Assembly: GCA_964497955.1 (NCBI GenBank)
Contig: CAZCFQ010000006.1
Coordinates: 1-38,313 of the forward strand
Direction: 5' to 3'
DNA from: PWPR01 sp964497955
GTDB lineage: Bacteria; Bacillota; UBA994; PWPR01
DNA length: 38,313 nucleotides
Shown: piece after piece, positions 24,466 through 31,717 of the stretch
Layout: each line of letters begins with the position of its first letter
How positions within the stretch are numbered: position 1 is the stretch's first letter
Translations under genes and position numbers: made by a program
The notes under the pieces: generated by a model
What the model was told of the DNA's origin: nothing
What the model saw: only the letters and a program-made list of their open reading frames with translations
The model's database searches: none

Positions 24466-25053
24466 GTGAAAGATGATTTTAAAAAAAGAATTGACTTTTT
24501 ATTAGAAATTGATAAAATAAAACAGATTTTCAGAAGAACAAAGTTGTTTGACCAATCTCGAGTGGAAAATGATGCTGAACACTCTTGGCATTTAGCTATG
24601 ATGGCTATCACATTTGCTGATTATGCAAATGAAAATGTTGATTTATTGAGAGTAATAAAAATGGTTTTAATTCATGACATAGTAGAAATTGATGCTGGTG
24701 ACTATATTGTTTATACAAACAAAGGTAATGAGAAAAAACAAAAAGAGGTTGAAGGTGCTAATAGAATTTTTAATATTTTACCTAAAGAGCTAGCTGCTGA
24801 GCTTTTGGAATTATGGTTTGAGTTTGAAAAAAACGAAACTGCAGATGCTAATTTTGCAAATGCTATTGATAGATTAGAACCCATTATGCAAAATTATTAT
24901 TCTAAAGGCGAGGCTTGGATAAAACATAACATTAAAGCAGACCAAATTAGAAAGGTCAACAAAAAGATAGAAAAAGGATCTAAAAAACTTTGGGAATATA
25001 CTTTGAGCTTAGTAGATGAAACAGTTGAAAAAGGATATATCAAAAATGAATAA
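24466..25053 (+). CDS. HD-domain phosphohydrolase (YfbR/HDDC2-like 5'-nucleotidase)
   Basis: A 195-residue HD-domain protein. The metal-binding set is visible: R and H in RVENDAEHSWHLAMMAI, the HD pair and acid in KMVLIHDIVEIDAGDYI, and a late Asp in ANAIDRLEPIM. This layout matches YfbR/HDDC2-type nucleotidases that remove phosphate from deoxynucleoside monophosphates, but the substrate is not proven. The start is GTG at 24466 with GAGGTGAG just upstream. It is the first gene of a tight four-gene run; its stop overlaps the next start by 8 bp, so translation is probably coupled. Confidence 0.85.
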   Translation: MKDDFKKRIDFLLEIDKIKQIFRRTKLFDQSRVENDAEHSWHLAMMAITFADYANENVDLLRVIKMVLIHDIVEIDAGDYIVYTNKGNEKKQKEVEGANRIFNILPKELAAELLELWFEFEKNETADANFANAIDRLEPIMQNYYSKGEAWIKHNIKADQIRKVNKKIEKGSKKLWEYTLSLVDETVEKGYIKNE

Positions 25054-25825
25054 CTTATACAAAGACATATTCACTAGACAATCATGTAGAAGATACTCAC
25101 TTGAAAAGCTAAATCAAAATCTTTTAGATAATATTAATGATAAGTTAGATGATTTAAACACAATACATAATACAAATTTAAATATAAATCTTGTAGAAAA
25201 ATATGATATTAATTCAATGCTTGATGGGTATATTGGTAATATTGGCAAAATTGATGCTCCTTATTATCTAATTCTTTCCAATGAAGAAACTAAAAAAGGA
25301 TATATTGATACAGGATATAGTGGGGAATTAGTATTGCTCTATTTAAAATCTTTAGGTCTTGGATCTTGTTGGATTGGTGCTAATTTTAGCAGCGAAAAAA
25401 TTAAAAAGCAGTTTGGTATTTCTAACAAAGTTTTATCTTTGATAAGCTTTGGTAAACCAAATGGGAATCTTGATAGAGACCCAAGTAATGCTAAAAGAAA
25501 AGATATAGGTGATATTTTAATTAACCAAGAGATACAAGAAAAGTTTCAGCCAATAATTGAAACCATAAGACTTGCTCCATCAGCTATCAATAATCAACCA
25601 TGGAGAGTGCTAATTGATAAAAGAGATATTTCTTTGTACTTAGCTAACCCAAATGTTGTAAAGAAGATTGTCTTAAAGAATTTAAACTATATTGATATGG
25701 GTATTGCCATAAAACACTTAGAAATAGCACTGAATTATTTTGAGTATGATTTTGAAATTGTTAAAAAAGCGCAAAAGGAATTAAAAGATTTGTCACATAT
25801 ATTAACATTTAGATTAAAGGAGTAA
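25046..25825 (+). CDS. TM1586-type nitroreductase family protein
   Basis: A 259-residue flavin-binding protein of the nitroreductase fold with two nitroreductase-like halves, as in the TM1586 family. The first half begins IFTRQSCRRYSLEKL, the usual RxSxRxY opening, and contains DTGYSGELVLLYLKSLGLGSCWIG. The second half has IRLAPSAINNQPWRV, the signature for FMN-binding. The ATG at 25046 overlaps the HD gene by 8 bp; the frame extends upstream to 25016 but lacks a separate RBS. The GNAT gene starts 5 bp after its stop. Substrate unknown. Confidence 0.82.
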   Translation: MNNLYKDIFTRQSCRRYSLEKLNQNLLDNINDKLDDLNTIHNTNLNINLVEKYDINSMLDGYIGNIGKIDAPYYLILSNEETKKGYIDTGYSGELVLLYLKSLGLGSCWIGANFSSEKIKKQFGISNKVLSLISFGKPNGNLDRDPSNAKRKDIGDILINQEIQEKFQPIIETIRLAPSAINNQPWRVLIDKRDISLYLANPNVVKKIVLKNLNYIDMGIAIKHLEIALNYFEYDFEIVKKAQKELKDLSHILTFRLKE

Positions 25826-25830
25826 AACTT

Positions 25831-26310
25831 ATGAGTAATATAAAAGTTGTTAAAATTAATAAGGAAAACTACGGAAAATTTTTAGAAATGATTCATTATA
25901 GAATCACAGGAAAAGCTTATCAAGAAGAGAGTAAGCGAGATATTGTTAGAGAAAACATTGATTATGCTTACATATTAGAAAATGAAAACTTCTATGTATA
26001 TAGTGCTTTAATTAATAATCAAATGGTGGGCTATTTAGCAGCAGCTATAATACCAAAAGCAGATAAAAGAGTTGGGACTATGTTTATTGATGAAGTGTGG
26101 ACCCATCCCGGCCATAGGGGTAAGGGTGTGGCAAAAGCTTTGGTTAATAAAATCATGGAAGTAAGCAATGAGTTAAATATATGGGAAGCAAGACTTACTG
26201 TAGATATTGATAATGAAGCAGCAAGACATATATATACCAATGCAGGTTTTGTTGAAAAAGAGTGTATTTTTGGAAGGGTAAAATTAAATGGACCAAAGCT
26301 TAAGAAGTAA
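25831..26310 (+). CDS. GNAT family N-acetyltransferase
   Basis: A 159-residue acetyltransferase. The coenzyme A pyrophosphate motif is HPGHRGKGVAKALVNKIME (motif A, R/QxxGxG/A), preceded by the beta-4 strand GTMFIDEVWT, and followed by WEARLTVDIDNEAARHIYTNAGF, the motif B with the typical N-x-x-A-x-x-x-Y. Acceptor unknown. AAAGGAG lies upstream of the ATG at 25831. The last 23 bp overlap the start of the kinase-like gene, so the two may be made together. Confidence 0.88.
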   Translation: MSNIKVVKINKENYGKFLEMIHYRITGKAYQEESKRDIVRENIDYAYILENENFYVYSALINNQMVGYLAAAIIPKADKRVGTMFIDEVWTHPGHRGKGVAKALVNKIMEVSNELNIWEARLTVDIDNEAARHIYTNAGFVEKECIFGRVKLNGPKLKK

Positions 26311-27283
26311 AGTAAACCATAGGTTCAATCCAACTGAATCAGAATTAAAATCTTTGTTTGATAAATTAAAATCTTCATCAGCTAATTTATCAAAGCTTAA
26401 AAATCCTGAGTTTGTCAAACGAGAAGTTGGTATGAATCATAATTTTACAATTAAAGATAATGGTAAAAATGTATATCAATTAAAAATTTTAGTCAGAAAA
26501 GGTTACCCTAGTTTAGAAAAAATTGATAAAACATATAAACTTCTTAAAAATTTTAATTACTCAAATGATTTAGTTGAAGTTAGTGAAGATATTTTTCCCT
26601 ATGGATATTATATTTATGAGTATATTGAAGGAGTCGATGGTAGCAACCTCAATAATTCAAAATGGATTAAAGATTATTGTAATTTGATAAAAAAGCTTCA
26701 AGAGATTAAAGTCGATTACTTTGGAAATCTTAATCAATCTTTTAAAGCTAATAACTTAAGAGAATACTATCAAAACATTTATAAGTTAGTTGATAATTCG
26801 TTTGGCGATACCTTTAATTATGACTTCTCTATTTGGGATTTGTGTAATTTAAATTTAGTGGAAAAAGATTTTTTAGAGAATACTTTAGAAAAAATTAACA
26901 AAATAGCTAATGCATTACCAACTAGATCAGCTCATTTATGTCATGGTGATATGTCTCCTCATAATATTATTTATTGTAAGGACAAGACTTACTTAATAGA
27001 TTGGGATGAAGCAAGAAGTCACTTTTGGCCTAGTGAGCTAGCGAGGTATCTTTTTTTCACAAAAGAAGATAAAGAAGAAATTAAAAATATTTTTATTGAG
27101 TGTATGGAAGGTAATCAACTAAAAAGTGAAATTGAGTTAATAATTCGATTAGAACATATTTATCAATACTTAAGAAAAATTGTAATATATTCGATAAACT
27201 CTGATTATATGATAGCAAAGGATAATATAGAAAAGGCAAAAAGTTCAATAGAAAAATTATTAGAATCTAGCAATTTTAGCTAG
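26288..27283 (+). CDS. Aminoglycoside phosphotransferase/choline kinase-like protein
   Basis: A 331-residue protein-kinase-like phosphotransferase. The Brenner-type catalytic loop is HLCHGDMSPHNIIYC, with catalytic Asp and Asn, followed by the metal-binding YLIDWDEARSHFWPSELARYL. An N-lobe lysine region (NVYQLKILVRKGYPSLEK) and hinge IYEYIEG precede it. The family phosphorylates small molecules such as antibiotics, choline, thiamine or sugars; the substrate cannot be told. The ATG at 26288 lies in the end of the GNAT gene with GGAAGGG upstream. The C-terminal codons form one arm of the terminator shared with the convergent BrkB gene, and the two stops overlap by 8 bp. Confidence 0.82.
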   Translation: MDQSLRSKVNHRFNPTESELKSLFDKLKSSSANLSKLKNPEFVKREVGMNHNFTIKDNGKNVYQLKILVRKGYPSLEKIDKTYKLLKNFNYSNDLVEVSEDIFPYGYYIYEYIEGVDGSNLNNSKWIKDYCNLIKKLQEIKVDYFGNLNQSFKANNLREYYQNIYKLVDNSFGDTFNYDFSIWDLCNLNLVEKDFLENTLEKINKIANALPTRSAHLCHGDMSPHNIIYCKDKTYLIDWDEARSHFWPSELARYLFFTKEDKEEIKNIFIECMEGNQLKSEIELIIRLEHIYQYLRKIVIYSINSDYMIAKDNIEKAKSSIEKLLESSNFS

Positions 27284-27294
27284 ATTCTTTTTCT
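27262..27294. terminator. terminator inside the overlapping 3' ends of two convergent genes
   Basis: AGAATCTAGC (27262-27271) pairs with GCTAGATTCT (27279-27288) across a 7-nt loop, followed by TTTTTCTTTT. The stem lies within the last codons of both the kinase-like gene and the BrkB gene. Confidence 0.85.
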
Positions 27295-28112
27295 TTTATA
27301 TCTAATTTATTTATTTCTCCACCTATTAAAATCACCATGCTTGAAGCATATAACCACAACAAGAAAACAATCAAACCACCAATACTACCATAAACTAGCT
27401 GATAATTTGCAAAATGGTTAACATAAAATGCAAAAGCTCTAGATACTAAAATCCAACCAATAATTGAAAAGAGAGAACCTTTCCAGACATGACGAAATTT
27501 TATTTCTTTGTTAGGAGCATATTTATAAAGCAATACAAATGTAAACATTAAAATTGCAATTGTTAATCCATACTGAAGTAGTGGCCATATTTTAGCAAAT
27601 ATTTGAGAATATCCTACAAGGTTTAACACAGCTTGAGCAATCAATTCACCAAAAACTAGAAGAATTATTGAAAGAGCTACTATCAGAGTTAAGGCAATTA
27701 CAAATCCAGCTGATACTAAATACAGTTCTAATATTCCTCTTTTTTCTTTTACACCATATACTCTGTTAAGTCCACGAATGATGGATCTAGCTCCTTTAGA
27801 TGATGTCCAAATAGCACCTAAAACAGCTACGATTAGTATTGTTCCACTTCTTGCTTGAACGGTTTCAGACACAACTGTATCAATAATTCTAGCTATATCT
27901 TGTGGCAAATATTTAGTAAAATCCAATACTAAAGCTTGATCTCCCAATTCTGTAAAAGATAAAAAGTTTATAAGGAAAATCAAAAAAGGGAATATTGATA
28001 ATGTTAAGAAAAAGGCTAATTGAGCGCTATATGTACCGACCTCATCCTCAAATATATTATTTACCAACTTCTTTATTTTGTTTTTAGTCGCTCCTATTCT
28101 TTCTTTAATCAA
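27276..28112 (-). CDS. YihY/BrkB family membrane protein
   Basis: A 278-residue integral membrane protein with about six hydrophobic helices. Family landmarks are the N-terminal VGTYSAQLAFFLTLSIFPFLIFLI, the RSGTILIVAVLGAIWTSSKGARSIIRGLNRVY stretch and the C-terminal YGSIGGLIVFLLWLYASSMVILIGGEIN. The family was once called ribonuclease BN, which is wrong; its function is not established. It follows the hemolysin III gene by 20 bp and probably forms a two-gene unit with it. Its last codons overlap the convergent kinase-like gene. Confidence 0.9.
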   Translation of the reverse strand: MIKERIGATKNKIKKLVNNIFEDEVGTYSAQLAFFLTLSIFPFLIFLINFLSFTELGDQALVLDFTKYLPQDIARIIDTVVSETVQARSGTILIVAVLGAIWTSSKGARSIIRGLNRVYGVKEKRGILELYLVSAGFVIALTLIVALSIILLVFGELIAQAVLNLVGYSQIFAKIWPLLQYGLTIAILMFTFVLLYKYAPNKEIKFRHVWKGSLFSIIGWILVSRAFAFYVNHFANYQLVYGSIGGLIVFLLWLYASSMVILIGGEINKLDIKEKESS

Positions 28113-28132
28113 ATTATTTCACCTGTTAATAA

Positions 28133-28783
28133 CTATTTTATTAAAGATACATATTTAAAAACTGACCAAAAATGACTAAAGCTGCCTAGCAAAACAAAAA
28201 TGTGCCATATTTCATGAAATCCAAAAATTTTTGGAATTGGGTTAGGCCATTTAAGTGCATAAAATACTGCACCTATTGTATAAAAAGCTCCGCCTAAAAA
28301 TAACCAAACAATTGCTCCTACTGGCAAAGCTCTAATTAAAGGCGCAATTACCACTAAAGCTAACCAACCCATACCTAAGTATATTGCAGTATAAAGCCAT
28401 CTAGGAGCATTTATCCAAAAAGCTTTAAAAACAACTCCAGAAACTGCAATGATCCATATCCCTGTTAGCATTCCCCATCTCCAAAAACCATCTAATGCTA
28501 CTAAAAGAAATGGAGTGTATGATCCTGCTATCAAAATAAAAATCATCATGTGATCAATTTTTCTAAGAAGTAAAATTACTTTTTTTGGACCAGGAACAAG
28601 GTGATAGATACTACTGGCCAAATAAAGAAGGATTAAACTTACACCAAATACTATAAAAGATATTAAGTGTAAAATGCTACCTTGATTTATGGCTATATAT
28701 AATAATGCAATTAAGCCTACTAGAGAAAGTATTGCTCCTATTAAATGTGTTACACCACTAACTGGTTCTCTAAATCTTTTCAA
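28133..28783 (-). CDS. Hemolysin III/PAQR family membrane protein
   Basis: A 216-residue membrane protein with seven predicted helices. The family motifs are PVSGVTHLIGAILSLVGL near the N-terminus, ASSIYHL, KIDHMMIFILIAGSYTPF and the C-terminal HEIWHIFVLLGSFSHFW, whose Ser, Asp and His residues form the metal site known from PAQR hydrolases. A ceramidase-like role has been shown only for some eukaryotic members. The start is TTG at 28783, with GAGGTG 7 nt upstream; an ATG in another frame just ahead stops after six codons. It is co-directional with BrkB. Confidence 0.9.
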   Translation of the reverse strand: MKRFREPVSGVTHLIGAILSLVGLIALLYIAINQGSILHLISFIVFGVSLILLYLASSIYHLVPGPKKVILLLRKIDHMMIFILIAGSYTPFLLVALDGFWRWGMLTGIWIIAVSGVVFKAFWINAPRWLYTAIYLGMGWLALVVIAPLIRALPVGAIVWLFLGGAFYTIGAVFYALKWPNPIPKIFGFHEIWHIFVLLGSFSHFWSVFKYVSLIK

Positions 28784-28842
28784 TCTCCATCACCTCTAAT
28801 TTTCTTATTAATGTCATTATAGCATTCTTTTAAGCCAATATA

Positions 28843-28872
28843 AAAAACAGCCTACTAAAAAGTAAGCTGTTT
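28843..28872 (-). terminator. terminator downstream of the MATE gene
   Basis: On the minus strand AACAGCTTACT pairs imperfectly with AGTAGGCTGTT around a T-rich loop, followed by TTTTTTA. Confidence 0.7.
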
Positions 28873-28886
28873 CAAAATATTTTACT

Positions 28887-30293
28887 TTATACTTTGATTT
28901 CTGTCCATTTGCCTTTTGACCATCTTATTAGAAATACTGCTGCTCGTAGTAAGTGATCGGCAGACATACCAATCCATGCACCTGGTAAACCTAAATTAGC
29001 AAAATTGACTAATACATAAGCTAAAACTATTCTTGTAAGCCAAATACTAATACCAGTTCCCCACATTACAAACTTTGTATCTCCTGCACCTCTTAAACCA
29101 CCAGCCGCTATTCTTGCAATACCCATAAATGGCAACGCAAAGGCCATTATTCTTAAAACTTCAGCTCCTGCATTTATTACTTCTTCTATATCTGTAAAGA
29201 ACCACATAAACTGTTTTGCAAATATAAATATTAATAAGCCTACAGTTCCCATAAATACTGCACCCATAATAGTTGTAGCATTTCCTGCTCTTCTAGCTTC
29301 ATCAGGTTGCTTTGCTCCTAAGTTTTGTCCTACAAGAGTGGTAGCCGCTACCGAAAAACCAAACCCAGGCATAAATGCCACTGAGTTTATTCTCAAACCT
29401 ACTTGGTGTGCTGCATAAAGATTTGTACCAAGATCTGCTACAATCATTGTAAACCCTATCATTGCACCTCTAAGCATTAATGATTCAATACCAGCAGGTA
29501 TTCCAACACTTAACATTCTTTTAATAGTTTCTTTGTGAAATTTTCTTATTTTTAAAACTGATACTTTAATATATGATTTGCCACTATCTATAACCCAAAG
29601 CATCGCTATTGCACCAAAAATTCTAGCTACCATTGAAGCAAAACCAGCTCCTGCAGTTCCCATCTCTGGGAAGAAAGCTATTCCAAAAATAAATAAATAG
29701 TTCAAAACTACATTAATTAAACTAACTGATGCATTAACATACATAGCTATTTTAGTATCACCTAAACCCCTCAATATTGAGGTTACTGTCATTGTAATAA
29801 TTGCAAATATCATTGCAATTGCTCTAAATCTTAAATAACCTATACCAACTTCAATTACTTCAGGCTCTGCGCCTAAGAATCTATAGCCTGCAGCTGGGAA
29901 AAAGAATAGAATAGATGCTAAAACTACTCCAAAAACTGTACCAATTAAAAGTGCTTGTCTAGCTGCTTGTCTTGCACCTTCAGTATCACCCGCACCCGTT
30001 AATCTTGCTACTAGAACAGTTGCACCCGTTCTTACAGCAGCAAATACAGTAGCTATAAACATTACTAACTGATTACCTAAACCAATTGCAGCTATAGAAG
30101 CTGCCCCTAATCTTCCAACCATGGCTGTATCAGCTATGCCTACTGATGAATGCATAAGCATTTCAATAATTACAGGCCATGCAAGAACAAATACTGCTTT
30201 CATTAAATTCTCTTGAGACATTTTAGCTAGTTCTGATTTTTTATCATCTGGTATATTATTTTTCTTTATGTCTTCATTTTTATTTTCCGACAA
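28887..30293 (-). CDS. MATE family multidrug efflux transporter
   Basis: A 468-residue protein with about twelve membrane helices in two similar halves, the MATE arrangement. The first half opens with AVFVLAWPVIIEMLMHSSVGIADTAMVGRLG, and the second with RMLSVGIPAGIESLMLRGAMIGFTMIVADLG, both typical. Members export drugs or metabolites using sodium or proton gradients; the substrate is not visible. The polar N-terminus of about 25 residues (many Lys, Asp and Asn) is cytoplasmic. The start is TTG at 30293 with AAGGAGGAG upstream. Single gene with a terminator downstream. Confidence 0.93.
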   Translation of the reverse strand: MSENKNEDIKKNNIPDDKKSELAKMSQENLMKAVFVLAWPVIIEMLMHSSVGIADTAMVGRLGAASIAAIGLGNQLVMFIATVFAAVRTGATVLVARLTGAGDTEGARQAARQALLIGTVFGVVLASILFFFPAAGYRFLGAEPEVIEVGIGYLRFRAIAMIFAIITMTVTSILRGLGDTKIAMYVNASVSLINVVLNYLFIFGIAFFPEMGTAGAGFASMVARIFGAIAMLWVIDSGKSYIKVSVLKIRKFHKETIKRMLSVGIPAGIESLMLRGAMIGFTMIVADLGTNLYAAHQVGLRINSVAFMPGFGFSVAATTLVGQNLGAKQPDEARRAGNATTIMGAVFMGTVGLLIFIFAKQFMWFFTDIEEVINAGAEVLRIMAFALPFMGIARIAAGGLRGAGDTKFVMWGTGISIWLTRIVLAYVLVNFANLGLPGAWIGMSADHLLRAAVFLIRWSKGKWTEIKV

Positions 30294-30551
30294 GATACTC
30301 CTCCTTAACCCTCATTGCGACATCTCTCTACTTAATCTATAGTATATAATAGTATAAGAAAGTATTGATTTCCAGAAAAAAATTAGATTATCGAAACATT
30401 TTTTCAATATTTTAAAATATTATTAGCCGTGTAAGGATTAAATTTACATAATATCTATATCATGTAAACATTCTTACTCTTTTTTCTTATATTCTATTAT
30501 TACTTAGCTTTTAGTTACTTTAATTAAATGAATAATGATTACATAGCTAAT
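30294..30551. other. gene-free AT-rich spacer upstream of the MATE gene
   Basis: About 258 bp between the MATE start and the selC terminator. No ORF or RNA gene is visible. TATACT-like boxes near 30340-30350 on the minus strand could belong to the MATE promoter, but no -35 is convincing. Confidence 0.4.
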
Positions 30552-30577
30552 AAAAAAAAGAGCCTTATTACAGGCTC
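30552..30577 (-). terminator. selC terminator
   Basis: On the minus strand GAGCCT-gtaata-AGGCTC followed by eight T residues, about 10 nt after the CCA end of the tRNA. Confidence 0.9.
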
Positions 30578-30587
30578 GTTTATTTTT

Positions 30588-30684
30588 TGGCGGGAGTATG
30601 TGGGAATCGAACCCACCTCGGATGCTCTTAACACCCGAAGCTGGATTTGAAGTCCAGTAGACACACCAGCACCTATCTACTCCC
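30588..30684 (-). tRNA. selC: tRNA-Sec (anticodon TCA), CCA encoded
   Basis: The 97-nt gene reads GGGAGTAGATAGGTGC... to ...ACTCCCGCCA. The anticodon arm is CTGGA-CTTCAAA-TCCAG with TCA at 35-37, so it reads UGA. The long extra arm (CGGGTG...CATCCG), a 6-bp D stem with TGGT loop and the extended acceptor are characteristic of bacterial tRNA-Sec. Acceptor pairs 1-7 are perfect; the eighth would be G-A. The encoded discriminator is G and the CCA end is present. It supplies selenocysteine for grdA and grdB about 12 kb away. The other sel genes (selA, selB, selD) are not in this window. Confidence 0.95.
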
Positions 30685-30699
30685 CTAAAAGCGTAATCT

Positions 30700-30728
30700 A
30701 TTATATCAATTATCTATAACCATGTCAA
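30700..30728 (-). promoter_or_regulatory. consensus sigma-A promoter of selC
   Basis: TTGACA (30723-30728), a 17-bp spacer and TATAAT (30700-30705) match the consensus exactly. Transcription should start near 30693, about 9 nt before the mature tRNA 5' end. Confidence 0.9.
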
Positions 30729-30732
30729 AACA

Positions 30733-31014
30733 TTAGCTGTTTATAATACTTTTACCTTTTTTAAGTAAATTCTGATATGTTACAACCATATCATTTTTTA
30801 TCTTTAGTCTTTTATCATTTTGCAACTGGCTAATTATATCTTGTGTTTCTTGAGGAATAAAAAGCACACCACAATCACATTCATATTGCGGCACATTTAC
30901 TACTTTAACCTTGCCACCCTTAACTTGTATATTTACTTCTATGTTTTCTCTTTCCACTGTAGCTGAACAATTTGGACAGGGTACATATTTAGGGTGATTA
31001 TCTGATTTAGCCAT
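30733..31014 (-). CDS. small YgiT/MqsA-type zinc-finger protein
   Basis: A 93-residue protein with CPNC near residue 12, a beta-rich middle (VNIQVKGGKVKVVNVPQYE) and a second cysteine pair CDC, then a helical tail (QETQDIISQLQNDKRLKI). The layout is that of the YgiT zinc ribbon seen in MqsA-type antitoxins, but here the second pair is CxC rather than CxxC and no toxin gene lies next to it. There is no long DNA-binding HTH domain either. I chose ATG 31014 because GAGAGGTG lies upstream; the frame is open to 31047. It follows the nitroreductase gene by about 60 bp and ends just upstream of the selC promoter. Function unknown. Confidence 0.65.
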   Translation of the reverse strand: MAKSDNHPKYVPCPNCSATVERENIEVNIQVKGGKVKVVNVPQYECDCGVLFIPQETQDIISQLQNDKRLKIKNDMVVTYQNLLKKGKSIINS

Positions 31015-31075
31015 AACTAACACCTCTCTTTTATATGACCAAAACATTATATCGTAAAAAGAGAAAAATATCTAA

Positions 31076-31567
31076 TTATTTGTAAATGTTATATGAAACA
31101 ATATCTTCTAAGCCTAATCTGTCTCTCATGGTCCCTTCTTTTGCAGGGTATCCTAAAGTAAGGATTGCAACAACCTTAGCCTCTTTTGGTAGATTAATTT
31201 CATTCGCAACTAGTTTTGGATAAAATGCACCAATCCAACAAGTTCCAAGTCCTAAATCATGAGCTCTCAGTGTCATATGGTCCATTGCTATTGCTACATC
31301 TACATCTGCCCATTTAGATTCTTTATCTGTAGCACAACAAACTATTAAGTGTGATGCTTGACCTACAAAGTTTTGATTCTTGCAAATAGGAACAAAATCT
31401 TCAATCTTGTCTTTTTCAATGACAACAAACTTCCATCTTTGTTTATTTGCGGCACTAGGTGCAATTCTAGCTGCTTCTAACACCTCTTTTAACAGTTTAT
31501 CACTTACAATCTCATCAGTATATGACCTAATACTTCTTCTAGTTTTCAAAGCTTTGTTTAATTCCAC
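31076..31567 (-). CDS. nitroreductase family protein
   Basis: A 163-residue single-domain nitroreductase-like FMN protein. It starts with the family motif TRRSIRSYTDEIV, followed by ARIAPSAANKQRWKFVVI, the FMN phosphate-binding region, and ends with AHDLGLGTCWIGAFYP...VVAILTLGYPA. This short subgroup lacks a long central insertion. Electron acceptors could be nitro compounds or quinones; not determinable. It begins at 31567 with GGAGGAGAT upstream, and is probably co-transcribed with the small zinc protein. It is distinct from the longer TM1586-type protein at 25046. Confidence 0.88.
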   Translation of the reverse strand: MELNKALKTRRSIRSYTDEIVSDKLLKEVLEAARIAPSAANKQRWKFVVIEKDKIEDFVPICKNQNFVGQASHLIVCCATDKESKWADVDVAIAMDHMTLRAHDLGLGTCWIGAFYPKLVANEINLPKEAKVVAILTLGYPAKEGTMRDRLGLEDIVSYNIYK

Positions 31568-31674
31568 AATATCTCCTCCTTAAGTTAATTTTATCACTAT
31601 ACTTTAGTTCATTAAACCTTTCTTATTAAAAATTGACTTTTTTTATTGGTTTACTAAAAAGATATTCCTTATTA

Positions 31675-31683
31675 TGTTAAAAT
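31675..31683 (+). promoter_or_regulatory. extended -10 promoter of glyQS
   Basis: TGTTAAAAT carries a TG extension and a TAAAAT -10, about 35 bp before the glyQ start. No T-box leader is present between here and glyQ. Confidence 0.45.
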
Positions 31684-31717
31684 ATATTATTAGATTAGAA
31701 GAAAAAAGGGGATTAAA

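Noticed and set aside
31584..31717. T-box leader upstream of glyQ
   Set aside because: No T-box sequence, specifier loop or terminator could be found in the short region.
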